A stretch of 6,959 nt of DNA from CAYLLT01 sp964591605 (GCA_964591605.1 CAZQEN010000385.1:1-6959); one strand, 5' to 3'. Positions 1-5,605 are shown, counted from the stretch's first letter. The notes: generated by a model from the letters alone, not told the origin. Numbers and translations are program-made.

Positions 1-1373
1 TCATGGCTCGAGCGTTCAGCAACACGCTTCAGTTCGAGTATGACCCCGCACTGCCTGGTGAGCAGCGCATCCACTTTGGCGAAACCATGGCCTACTACCA
101 CATCACGGCCGTCAACCGCAGCCTCAATGCAGTTGAATCATTCGTAGATCCCGGCGTGGTACCGGTTGTTGCTTTTAACGGAGTGCATGTCGGCGATTTC
201 TGCATGCCCCTGAGCACTCAATATGATCCGATGACCCGGACAATCTATCTCGCGGCAGACTTCGGCTGCAATCAGTCTGACGCCTTGGACGGTGATGTGA
301 TTGTTCACGAATACATGCACGCAGTGCAGCATTTTCTGCTTGAACTACCCGCAAACGCCTTTGTCTCAACTCAAACTACCATGTCTGAGCAGGCACGGGC
401 TTTGACGGAGGGACTGGCTGACTTCGGAACGGCATCGCGATTCCATGACGCGGAAGTCGGCGAATGGTCTGCGATCATCTTTCATGGAAGGGAGTATCTG
501 AGAAGTGTCGAAAACTTTCGATGCTGGCCGGTTGACCTCCGCGAGGGAGATCCACACCGGACGGGAATGGTTTTCTCCGGAGCAATGTGGGATCTGCAGT
601 CCGTTGTCGGAGGTGCGGTAGCTCAGGCACTCTGGCTTCGGATGATGTCGTCGATTGCGGACAACGATCCGGGCACACCGGAGATGAACACGACATTCGC
701 GGATGCGCTGACAGGCCTGCTCGAAGCAGACCAAACTCTCTATGACGGCGGGCACGAGCAACAGATACGGCAGGCGTTCGCCGTCCACGGGATCGGAGAG
801 TACGACTTCACCACGCCCTATCCGATGGTTCGGAATCCCGGAAACGGCTATGACGGCATCCTAGTCCACATTGAGCCCGGGGCCGCGAGCCTCCTGGTCA
901 GATTCGATGAGTTCGTCTCCAAGCTCGACGACTCGCGATATACAACGAACGAACTGCCCCAACCGGGGGTGGACGAGAAGAGCACGTGGGATGAACTTCT
1001 CGTGCTCGACGGGTCCGACACAGTGATCGACGCGTTTACCGGCCGGCAGCTACAGGGCGCGACGGTCCGGGTTCAAGGCGACACGGTCAAGTTTCACCTC
1101 GTCACGGATTCATTCCTGCCGCCATTCGGCTATCGCGTGGTGGACATCCGGCCGATTGTCGCGGCTGATTTCGACGGTGACGCCGACGTGGACGGCGATG
1201 ACCTCACCCTCTTTGCGGCGTGCACCACCGGCCCGGCCGTGGGGCCGCCGGCCGCCGGCTGTGAGGATGCCGACCTGGACGCGGACCAGGATGTCGATCA
1301 GAACGATTTTGGTCTTCTGCAGCGGTGTTTCAGCGGGAGTAACACAGCCCCCGACGCAGGGTGCATGAACTGA
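1..1373 (+). CDS. Secreted HExxH zinc metallopeptidase (M36/fungalysin-like) with dockerin-like tail, 5' partial
   Basis: The reading frame is open at the left edge. The first ATG (base 3) is not followed by a signal peptide, so the true start most likely lies upstream and 456 residues are visible from that ATG. Counting from it, HEYMH at 102-106 is an HExxH zinc site and E136 in TEGLADF is a plausible third zinc ligand, 30 residues after the second His. SGAMWDL at 192-198 resembles the SGA-x-WDL stretch seen in M36-like peptidases. Residues 389-456 form a type I dockerin-like tail with two 12-residue Asp loops (389-400 and 424-435) and four cysteines (407, 420, 442, 454). It probably cleaves proteins outside the cell; the substrate is unknown. 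G+C jumps in the tail (47 of 60 bases at 1201-1260 against 31 of 60 at 241-300). The peptidase class is well supported; the exact family is inferred from motifs. Confidence 0.8.
   Translation, partial: MARAFSNTLQFEYDPALPGEQRIHFGETMAYYHITAVNRSLNAVESFVDPGVVPVVAFNGVHVGDFCMPLSTQYDPMTRTIYLAADFGCNQSDALDGDVIVHEYMHAVQHFLLELPANAFVSTQTTMSEQARALTEGLADFGTASRFHDAEVGEWSAIIFHGREYLRSVENFRCWPVDLREGDPHRTGMVFSGAMWDLQSVVGGAVAQALWLRMMSSIADNDPGTPEMNTTFADALTGLLEADQTLYDGGHEQQIRQAFAVHGIGEYDFTTPYPMVRNPGNGYDGILVHIEPGAASLLVRFDEFVSKLDDSRYTTNELPQPGVDEKSTWDELLVLDGSDTVIDAFTGRQLQGATVRVQGDTVKFHLVTDSFLPPFGYRVVDIRPIVAADFDGDADVDGDDLTLFAACTTGPAVGPPAAGCEDADLDADQDVDQNDFGLLQRCFSGSNTAPDAGCMN
1225..1261 (+). repeat. 37-base identical run inside dockerin linker (copy 1; copy 2 at 5023-5059)
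   Basis: The two dockerin tails are identical base for base over this run, which encodes the linker TGPAVGPPAAGC. Flanking codons differ at many synonymous positions. It is nearly all G and C. Confidence 0.9.
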
Positions 1374-1638
1374 CGCCCATCGTATTCCTGCCTTCCGGCC
1401 GCCGCACTTGGTCTCGGATCACCAGACGCGAACAATTCTTCTGATGCGTGCAGTGCGGTGGAGCCTGCGTCGGGCCGCGGATAACAAAACCCCGGTGCCG
1501 TTTCCTCTGGTCTCATGGCGAGCGCGCATTCAAGCGATTTGGGTTGCGGTCTGCCGGGGTTGTAAGGGCCGAGGATAGTGAACCTTACGAAGCCATGCGC
1601 CCGTCTGTCCGGTGAGTCGGTCACAGCGGAAGGTCAAT
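1374..1638 (+). other. Non-coding stretch between metallopeptidase and promoter region
   Basis: No convincing gene is visible on either strand. It holds GATAACAAAACCC (1480-1492), which recurs at 5279-5291 at the same distance from the upstream stop codon. It also holds an 8-base inverted repeat, AACCCCGG at 1488-1495 with CCGGGGTT at 1554-1561, whose arms lie 58 bases apart, and a 6-base one, GTAAGG at 1562-1567 with CCTTAC at 1583-1588. No clear U-rich terminator follows the metallopeptidase gene. Confidence 0.6.
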
Positions 1639-1692
1639 CCGGGCATCGTGGGTTTTGCTAGCTGCGGTGCGACCCGCGCAACTCTTTGTCAA
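1639..1692 (+). promoter_or_regulatory. Conserved upstream element, copy A
   Basis: Three words are shared with 5440-5493 in the same order and near-identical spacing: CCGGGCATCG, then GGTTTTGCTA, then about 25 bases later TTGTCAA followed one base on by TC. Both copies sit directly upstream of a recognisable -35/-10 pair. It could be a regulator site or an upstream promoter element. Its function is inferred only from position and repetition. Confidence 0.5.
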
Positions 1693-1705
1693 ATCGCGGT
1701 TTTCA

Positions 1706-1735
1706 TTGAAGTGGTGGATGCAATTGTGGTACTAT
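1706..1735 (+). promoter_or_regulatory. Predicted sigma70-type promoter for the 1841 gene
   Basis: A -35 box TTGAAG (1706-1711) is followed after 18 bases by a -10 box TACTAT (1730-1735). A TG dinucleotide at 1727-1728 gives an extended -10. It implies a leader of roughly 100 bases before the ATG at 1841. The promoter in the paralogous block lies at the matching place (5507-5535), which supports the call. Confidence 0.6.
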
Positions 1736-1840
1736 GTTGTGGTTGAAGCGCGCCTCTGGCAGGAACAGGCCCCAGATTCTCCTCGCCTGCGCGTGTTCAA
1801 GGGTGCGGGAGGCGCGGATACTGCAACGGATGCGACTCCT

Positions 1841-2572
1841 ATGAGACGAGGGAGATACATCCTGGGATGTGTGGCTGCGGCAGCCGTTGCCATCGGCCTG
1901 GCCGCGCCGCCGGCGGTGGCCGATCTGGTCCTCGACTTGTCGTTCGGCGGACTGGACGGGTCGTTTATCTCGGGCGGCGTCGGCACCGACTACGGCACCT
2001 TCACCGCCGTGGGCAGCTCCTTCCGGACCGCCGACGGCCTGACGGCCAGCACGGCCGGTCACGTGGAGCGGTTGACGAATGACGGCCTGGCGGGGATCGC
2101 CGAATTTGACTGGAGCGCGCCGATCGGATCCGCGTCGTTCACCCTTTCTCTGGAAATGACGGACATCGATCGTCTGAATCGCACCGCCCAGGCCAGCGGC
2201 ACCATCGTGATGAGCGACTTCGATGGCGACTACATCCTGGGCACAGTGAGCGGCTCGTGGCGGGCGGATGGCGGCGTGGCGGCGTTTGCCGGAACCGTCA
2301 GCCCGCTCCTCGTGGTGGATATCACCCCCGACTCCGCTTTCAACGGCAACCTGTGGGGCAGCCGTTTCAGCACCGACTTCTCGGGCTACTCCCAGTTGCT
2401 CAGCGCGACGGTCAATCTCGCCACCTACGAGGAATGGTTCCCCGAGACGGGATTCGCTTACATCGAATCGTCCGTGATCAGCCAGACCACCCCCATGCCC
2501 GCCCCCGGCGCGTTGCTGCTCGGCGCGATCGGCCTGAGTCTGATCGCCTGGGCGAAGAAGCGGTTCGCGTAA
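1841..2572 (+). CDS. PEP-CTERM-type exosortase-dependent surface protein, function unknown
   Basis: The protein has 243 residues. The frame is open further upstream from a TTG at 1655, but that extension runs through the promoter; the ATG at 1841 begins a clean signal peptide (MRRGRYILGC, a hydrophobic core, likely cut after AVA at residue 27). The middle is rich in Gly, Ser, Thr and Asp and suggests a beta-sheet extracellular domain; SDFDGDY at 125-131 is a possible turn or Ca-binding loop but no known catalytic motif is present. The end is a sorting signal: PAPGA at 220-224, a hydrophobic segment to about 238, then basic KKRFA. PAPGA replaces the usual PEP motif, a variant I associate with planctomycetes. 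An exosortase would cleave it and anchor the protein. No good ribosome site is visible before the ATG. A second protein with a similar tail follows after 84 bases. Surface location is fairly sure; the molecular role is unknown. Confidence 0.82.
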   Translation: MRRGRYILGCVAAAAVAIGLAAPPAVADLVLDLSFGGLDGSFISGGVGTDYGTFTAVGSSFRTADGLTASTAGHVERLTNDGLAGIAEFDWSAPIGSASFTLSLEMTDIDRLNRTAQASGTIVMSDFDGDYILGTVSGSWRADGGVAAFAGTVSPLLVVDITPDSAFNGNLWGSRFSTDFSGYSQLLSATVNLATYEEWFPETGFAYIESSVISQTTPMPAPGALLLGAIGLSLIAWAKKRFA

Positions 2573-2616
2573 GAATTGTTCGATGCGTGTTTTTTGTAGT
2601 CGGTTGAGTTGAACGG

Positions 2617-2640
2617 TCGGCCCTGCGGGGCGGCCGATTT
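2617..2640 (+). terminator. Weak candidate hairpin terminator
   Basis: TCGGCC (2617-2622) and GGCCGA (2632-2637) form a 6-base stem around a 9-base loop, followed only by TTT and then CG. The U tract is too short for a confident call, and it lies 19 bases before the next start codon. It could instead be a leader hairpin for the gene at 2657. Confidence 0.3.
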
Positions 2641-2656
2641 CGAAAGCGAATGAAAC

Positions 2657-3310
2657 ATGAGAGTCTCTCGTGCTCTTTGTGCAATGGCTGCCCTAACGAC
2701 ATTGGCAATCAGCGGTCCGGCCACCGCGGACGTCGTCAGTTATACAGTGACGGGCTGGGCACATCAGTATCCGGCCCCCACTACTCCACCGGCCAATGCT
2801 CCTTGGGGCGTGAATGGTTACCCGGGCGATACGCTGGAAATGGTTACCTATACTGGCGCCCTCGACCTTACACCAGGGACATACACACTGAAGATCAATC
2901 TGCTTGAATGGACTATTGATTACACCTATGGCGGTACCGCGACCGACCCGAATGCCTGGAGTGATCTGACCTTCAATGATACAGCGATCCGCAGTATATC
3001 TTTTGCCAGCGGTCCTTCGGGTTTCCTTAGCCAGACAGCCCGTCTTGAGGCCACGTGGGAGAACGATTTTCTGACGATCAATGGAGGTCCTACCAGTTCT
3101 TTCACGGTCGGTGGTTTCCACGTCGATGTAACGCCGTTGGGACTTCCCGAGGTTGGTGGCTCCAACTTTAGCGGTTCGAATCCGTGGGCTCAGCCTTCGC
3201 GAGACATCATGGCAAGATTTGATGTAACCGCGATCCCCGCCCCCGGTGCGGCCTTGCTGAGCGTGATCGGCCTCAGCATTCTAGGTTACATCCGCAAGCG
3301 ATTCGCCTGA
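2657..3310 (+). CDS. PEP-CTERM-type exosortase-dependent surface protein, function unknown
   Basis: The protein has 217 residues. It starts with a signal peptide (MRVSRALCAMAALTTLAISG, likely cut after ATA at residue 24). The mature part (25-190) is rich in Thr, Gly and aromatic residues, with segments such as TPGTYTLKINLLEWTIDYTY at 72-91 that look like beta strands; I recognise no catalytic motif. The C-terminus is a sorting signal: PAPGA at 194-198, a hydrophobic stretch, then RKRFA at the end. The last four residues, KRFA, are the same as in the upstream surface protein, although the mature domains do not resemble each other. Codon use is less G+C-rich than its neighbours (26 of 60 bases at 2881-2940, against 42 of 60 at 4081-4140 in the subtilase). 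The ribosome site is weak. It may be read together with the gene at 1841 or from its own promoter. Exported surface protein is a firm call; function is unknown. Confidence 0.82.
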   Translation: MRVSRALCAMAALTTLAISGPATADVVSYTVTGWAHQYPAPTTPPANAPWGVNGYPGDTLEMVTYTGALDLTPGTYTLKINLLEWTIDYTYGGTATDPNAWSDLTFNDTAIRSISFASGPSGFLSQTARLEATWENDFLTINGGPTSSFTVGGFHVDVTPLGLPEVGGSNFSGSNPWAQPSRDIMARFDVTAIPAPGAALLSVIGLSILGYIRKRFA

Positions 3311-3352
3311 TCGGATCGATCGAGACGGATTCTTGACCATCGCCCGCCGTGG

Positions 3353-3366
3353 TTCGCCGCGGCGAA
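3353..3366. repeat. Perfect 14-base palindrome TTCGCCGCGGCGAA
   Basis: The sequence equals its own reverse complement. As RNA it could fold into a 5-base stem with a 4-base loop; as DNA it could bind a dimeric regulator. It lies 43 bases after the stop codon of the upstream gene and about 250 bases before the subtilase. Confidence 0.5.
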
Positions 3367-3601
3367 TGATGGGTCGTTGGTTTTCAACAGACTGCGCCGC
3401 CACGCACAGCACCGATGCGTCATACGGCCGTTCTCCTTGCGACGCGCCGGCTCGCCCAGCAGCGCCCGGCACGCCATCCTTTGGTGGGCGGGTTCTCTCA
3501 ATCGTCCGACTCCGCATCCGCTTCCATCTCCCTGCGCAATACCCTGGCGCCGGCGGTGTGCATGCAATCTCTCGTGTCTCAATCCCTGCCAGAAAGATCC
3601 C

Positions 3602-3607
3602 GAGGAA
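3602..3607 (+). promoter_or_regulatory. Ribosome binding site fixing the subtilase start
   Basis: GAGGAA lies 7 to 9 bases before the ATG at 3615, the best Shine-Dalgarno match near any candidate start of this frame. It supports 3615 over the upstream ATG at 3333. Confidence 0.65.
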
Positions 3608-3614
3608 ATGGCCC

Positions 3615-5171
3615 ATGAAGCGTCGAATGACTCTTCCGGCTGTCCTGCTGGCATTCGTGAGTCCTCCGTCCCGCGCCGGCTGGAAGGATGACGTCGGCTT
3701 CACCGAACTTCAGAATCGCCTGGGCGGCGCCCTGCCCACGGGCACGGGGGTGGTCGTCACGCACACCGAGGCGCCCAGCGGCAGCAACTACATGCCGGAC
3801 ACCGCCAGCGCCGAGTTTGCGGGCAAGACGATCTTCGGCATGAGCGGAGCCAGCGGCGTATCGAGCCACGCCACGACCGTCGGTGCGTACTACTACGGCC
3901 TGACCGGCAGCATCTCGCCGGGGATCCCCCTGATCCTGGCGTACAACGCCAACCACTGGGTCGGCACCGGCCTGCTCCGCACCTCGACCGCGCTGGCGCC
4001 GCTGGCGGAGTCGTCCCGCGTCGAGAATCACAGTTGGATCGGAACCTTCGGCAACGCGGCCGATGATGCCGACGCCCTGCGGCGCATCGACCTGGTCGTC
4101 GAGCGGGATGGCGTCGTGGTGGTCGCCGGCGTCAACAACGGCGCGGGTTCGGCGGTGCCGACGCTGCTCACCAGTGCGTACAACGTCATCGCGGTGGGCC
4201 TGACCAACGGCAACTCCAGCTACGGCCCGACGCCGATCGACGCACCCGGCCGGGTCAAGCCCGACCTCGTCGCTCCCTCCGGTCTGACCAGCTACGCTGC
4301 CCCCATGGTCGCCTCGGCGGCCGCGCTGCTGGCCCAGGCCGTCGATAATGCGGGCGCCCTCTCGAGCCTGCCCGCCCAGCAGCAGAAGTCCGCCAGGGCC
4401 CTGCTCGTCCGGACGCTGCTCATGGCCGGGGCCACGAAAACGGAGTTCCCGGATTGGCGGAGGGGTCTCGCGACGCCGGCCGCCGACGGCACCGTCCCGC
4501 TGGATTACCGCTACGGTGCGGGCGAACTCAACATCAACAACAGCCATCTCCTGCTCACCGCCGGAGAGCAGGAGGGCGGCACCACCGCCGACGTGGGCCT
4601 GACCGGCTGGGACTTCGCCGGCGTCACCGGCGGGGGGGCACGGCCGTATTTCTTCCAAATACCATCGTTTTCCTACGCGTCGTCCGTCTCGGTCCTGACC
4701 GTGTGGAACCGCCGGATCACCACCAGCGAGGGCACGCCGCTCGAGTTGACGCCGTCCCTGGCCAACATCGACCTGCGCCTGTATGAGGCCGACGGCGCGG
4801 CGCCGGGCGCGCTCCGCGATCAGAGTGTCTCGACCGTGGACAACGTCGAGCACATCTGGCGGCGCCACCTGGGCGCCGGCCGCTACGCGTTCGAGATCAC
4901 TTCAGACACCGACTGGGACTACGCGGTCGCCTGGGTCGTCAAGCCGGCCCCCACGCCGCCGTCCGACCTGGATGGTGACGGCGACGTCGATGCCGATGAT
5001 GTCGGTTTCCTGGCGGGCTGCGCCACCGGCCCGGCCGTGGGGCCGCCGGCCGCCGGCTGCGAGGGCGCTGACCTGGACGCCGACCACGACGTGGATCTCG
5101 ACGACTTCGGCCGGCTCCAGCGATGCTTCAGCGGCCGCGACACGCTGCCCGTCGCCGAGTGCCTGGACTGA
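3615..5171 (+). CDS. Secreted subtilisin-like (S8) serine peptidase with dockerin-like tail and Glu in place of the catalytic Asp
   Basis: The protein has 518 residues. The start at 3615 has a GAGGAA ribosome site and gives a signal peptide (MKRRMTLPAVLLAFVSPPSR, cut near SRA at 21). The S8 landmarks appear in order. GVVVTHTE at 45-52 aligns without gaps to the GVKVAVID strand of subtilisin, placing E52 where the catalytic Asp normally sits. SHATTVG at 84-90 gives His H85. VVVVAGVNNG at 167-176 gives the oxyanion Asn N175. LTSYAAPMVA at 224-233 matches the TSMATPHVA motif and gives Ser S226. Residues 320-440 look like a beta-sandwich. The tail at 451-518 is dockerin-like with Asp loops at 451-462 and 486-497 and cysteines at 469, 482, 504 and 516, as in the upstream metallopeptidase. 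It probably degrades proteins outside the cell or at its surface; activity with Glu is uncertain. The fold call is strong, and I recall similar S8-like proteins with Glu here from planctomycetes. Confidence 0.82.
   Translation: MKRRMTLPAVLLAFVSPPSRAGWKDDVGFTELQNRLGGALPTGTGVVVTHTEAPSGSNYMPDTASAEFAGKTIFGMSGASGVSSHATTVGAYYYGLTGSISPGIPLILAYNANHWVGTGLLRTSTALAPLAESSRVENHSWIGTFGNAADDADALRRIDLVVERDGVVVVAGVNNGAGSAVPTLLTSAYNVIAVGLTNGNSSYGPTPIDAPGRVKPDLVAPSGLTSYAAPMVASAAALLAQAVDNAGALSSLPAQQQKSARALLVRTLLMAGATKTEFPDWRRGLATPAADGTVPLDYRYGAGELNINNSHLLLTAGEQEGGTTADVGLTGWDFAGVTGGGARPYFFQIPSFSYASSVSVLTVWNRRITTSEGTPLELTPSLANIDLRLYEADGAAPGALRDQSVSTVDNVEHIWRRHLGAGRYAFEITSDTDWDYAVAWVVKPAPTPPSDLDGDGDVDADDVGFLAGCATGPAVGPPAAGCEGADLDADHDVDLDDFGRLQRCFSGRDTLPVAECLD
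5023..5059 (+). repeat. 37-base identical run inside dockerin linker (copy 2)
   Basis: This run is identical to 1225-1261 with no change at any synonymous site, while the codons on both sides have diverged. Confidence 0.9.
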
Positions 5172-5192
5172 ACCGACGGCTCGTCGAACCGA

Positions 5193-5216
5193 AGCCGCCG
5201 CGACTCGATGGCGGCT
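5193..5216 (+). terminator. Stem-loop just after the subtilase stop, candidate terminator
   Basis: AGCCGCC (5193-5199) pairs perfectly with GGCGGCT (5210-5216) around a 10-base loop, 21 bases after the stop codon. No U tract follows directly; a second small hairpin, CGGAA (5227-5231) with TTCCG (5236-5240), comes next. It may stop transcription weakly or protect the 3' end of the message. Confidence 0.4.
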
Positions 5217-5294
5217 CCTGCAAACGCGGAAGGTTTTCCGTCCGATTTCTCATGCCGATGGCTCCGCACCCGACCCGCGATAACAAAACCCGCC

Positions 5295-5318
5295 CCGCCC
5301 GACCGGGTGGCCGGGCGG
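5295..5318. repeat. GC-rich stem-loop, possible terminator
   Basis: CCGCCCG (5295-5301) pairs with CGGGCGG (5312-5318); an inner CC/GG pair leaves a GGGT loop. It is preceded by AAAAC on the + strand, so as a terminator it would look better for minus-strand transcription (hairpin then GGGTTTTGTTATC), yet no minus-strand gene is visible nearby. Confidence 0.45.
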
Positions 5319-5337
5319 CTCAGGCGATGTCAGACAC

Positions 5338-5363
5338 CATGCCTCCGTGCGCATCACGGCATG
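5338..5363. repeat. Bulged stem-loop
   Basis: CATG (5338-5341) pairs with CATG (5360-5363) and CCGTG (5345-5349) with CACGG (5355-5359), giving nine pairs with a three-base bulge and the loop CGCAT. An alternative pairing CATGCC/GGCATG is also possible. The role is unknown. Confidence 0.45.
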
Positions 5364-5439
5364 TAAGATCGGCAGACGCTGGCGATTATGAAACCGGTCC
5401 GGTCAGGCCTGGTGTTGCGGGCCCTGAGACGAGCCCGGA

Positions 5440-5493
5440 CCGGGCATCGGGCGGTTTTGCTACGGGCGCGATTTGCGCGCAAAACCTTGTCAA
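5440..5493 (+). promoter_or_regulatory. Conserved upstream element, copy B, with inverted repeat
   Basis: It carries the same words as 1639-1692: CCGGGCATCG, GGTTTTGCTA and TTGTCAA. In this copy GGTTTTGC (5453-5460) and GCAAAACC (5479-5486) form a perfect 8-base inverted repeat, and GCGCG (5466-5470) with CGCGC (5476-5480) forms a nested one. Copy A keeps only a shortened version (TTGC with GCAA). Confidence 0.5.
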
Positions 5494-5506
5494 TTCAAGA
5501 CTTCCA

Positions 5507-5535
5507 TTGACAGGCCCGCCGCCGCGGGGTAGGAT
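5507..5535 (+). promoter_or_regulatory. Strong predicted sigma70-type promoter for the 5617 gene
   Basis: A perfect -35 box TTGACA (5507-5512) is followed after 17 bases by the -10 box TAGGAT (5530-5535). The -35 box is also the right half of an inverted repeat, TGTCAAT (5488-5494) with ATTGACA (5506-5512), so a dimeric regulator bound there could block or modulate it. The implied leader is about 75 bases. Confidence 0.7.
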
Positions 5536-5605
5536 ATGTGTGTTATACGGGCCACAGCGCGCTGTGTTATTTGTGTACGGGTCGAGCGACCCACCGCGCC
5601 GGGCC

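Larger units (their letters stand above)
1167..1735 (+). repeat. Paralogous block A: dockerin tail + intergenic + promoter (partner at 4965-5535)
   Basis: This stretch is colinear with 4965-5535. Matching landmarks are the first Asp loop (1167 and 4965), a 37-base identical run (1225 and 5023), the stop codon (1371 and 5169), GATAACAAAACCC (1480 and 5279), GTAAG (1562 and 5363), TTAyGAArCC (1585 and 5386), CCGGGCATCG (1639 and 5440), TTGTCAA (1686 and 5487) and the -35 box (1706 and 5507). The offset only drifts from 3798 to 3801. Similarity between landmarks is weak to moderate, as expected for an old duplication. Aligned by eye. Confidence 0.65.
3311..3614 (+). other. 304-base non-coding leader before the subtilase
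   Basis: The subtilase frame is open back to an ATG at 3333, but the encoded extension is Arg/Pro-rich without domain character, so I treat this stretch as non-coding. It contains a perfect 14-base palindrome (3353-3366) and TGCATGCA (3559-3566). TTGACC at 3333-3338 looks like a -35 box but has no matching -10 box at normal spacing. No convincing promoter or terminator was found. Confidence 0.55.
5217..5439 (+). other. Hairpin-rich non-coding stretch upstream of the conserved element
   Basis: No gene is supported here on either strand. Besides the stem-loops listed separately, it contains GATAACAAAACCC (5279-5291), shared with 1480-1492. A GC-rich inverted repeat, GCCCGG at 5433-5438 with CCGGGC at 5440-5445, overlaps the start of the conserved upstream element. 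Confidence 0.55.
4965..5535 (+). repeat. Paralogous block B: dockerin tail + intergenic + promoter (partner at 1167-1735)
   Basis: This is the second copy of the block described at 1167-1735, colinear at an offset of 3798 bases in the coding part and 3801 near the promoter. The catalytic domains upstream of the blocks (metallopeptidase and subtilase) and the proteins downstream show no similarity, so the shared part begins at the dockerin tail and ends around the -10 box. Confidence 0.65.

Noticed and set aside
1167..1373. Dockerin tails as evidence of a cellulosome
   Set aside because: The tails sit on peptidases, no cohesin or scaffoldin is visible, and such Asp-rich tails are frequent in planctomycetes without cellulosomes.
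1488..1561. AACCCCGG / CCGGGGTT as a terminator stem
   Set aside because: The arms are 58 bases apart, no U tract follows, and the right arm has no counterpart in the other paralogous block.
1641..1660. Sigma54-type promoter in GGGCATCG...TTTTGCTA
   Set aside because: The GGC and TTGC words are 13 to 14 bases apart start to start, not the 10 required, and a good sigma70-type pair lies downstream.
1655..1840. N-terminal extension of the 1841 gene from a TTG start
   Set aside because: It covers the predicted promoter, has no ribosome site, and would bury the signal peptide inside the protein.
3333..3614. N-terminal extension of the subtilase from ATG 3333
   Set aside because: It adds 94 Arg/Pro-rich residues before a clean signal peptide that has its own GAGGAA ribosome site.
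3579..4868. A 429-residue open frame on the minus strand opposite the subtilase
   Set aside because: It lies opposite a gene with clear S8 motifs, is very rich in Arg, Gly and Ala, and has no domain character; long antisense frames are common at high G+C.
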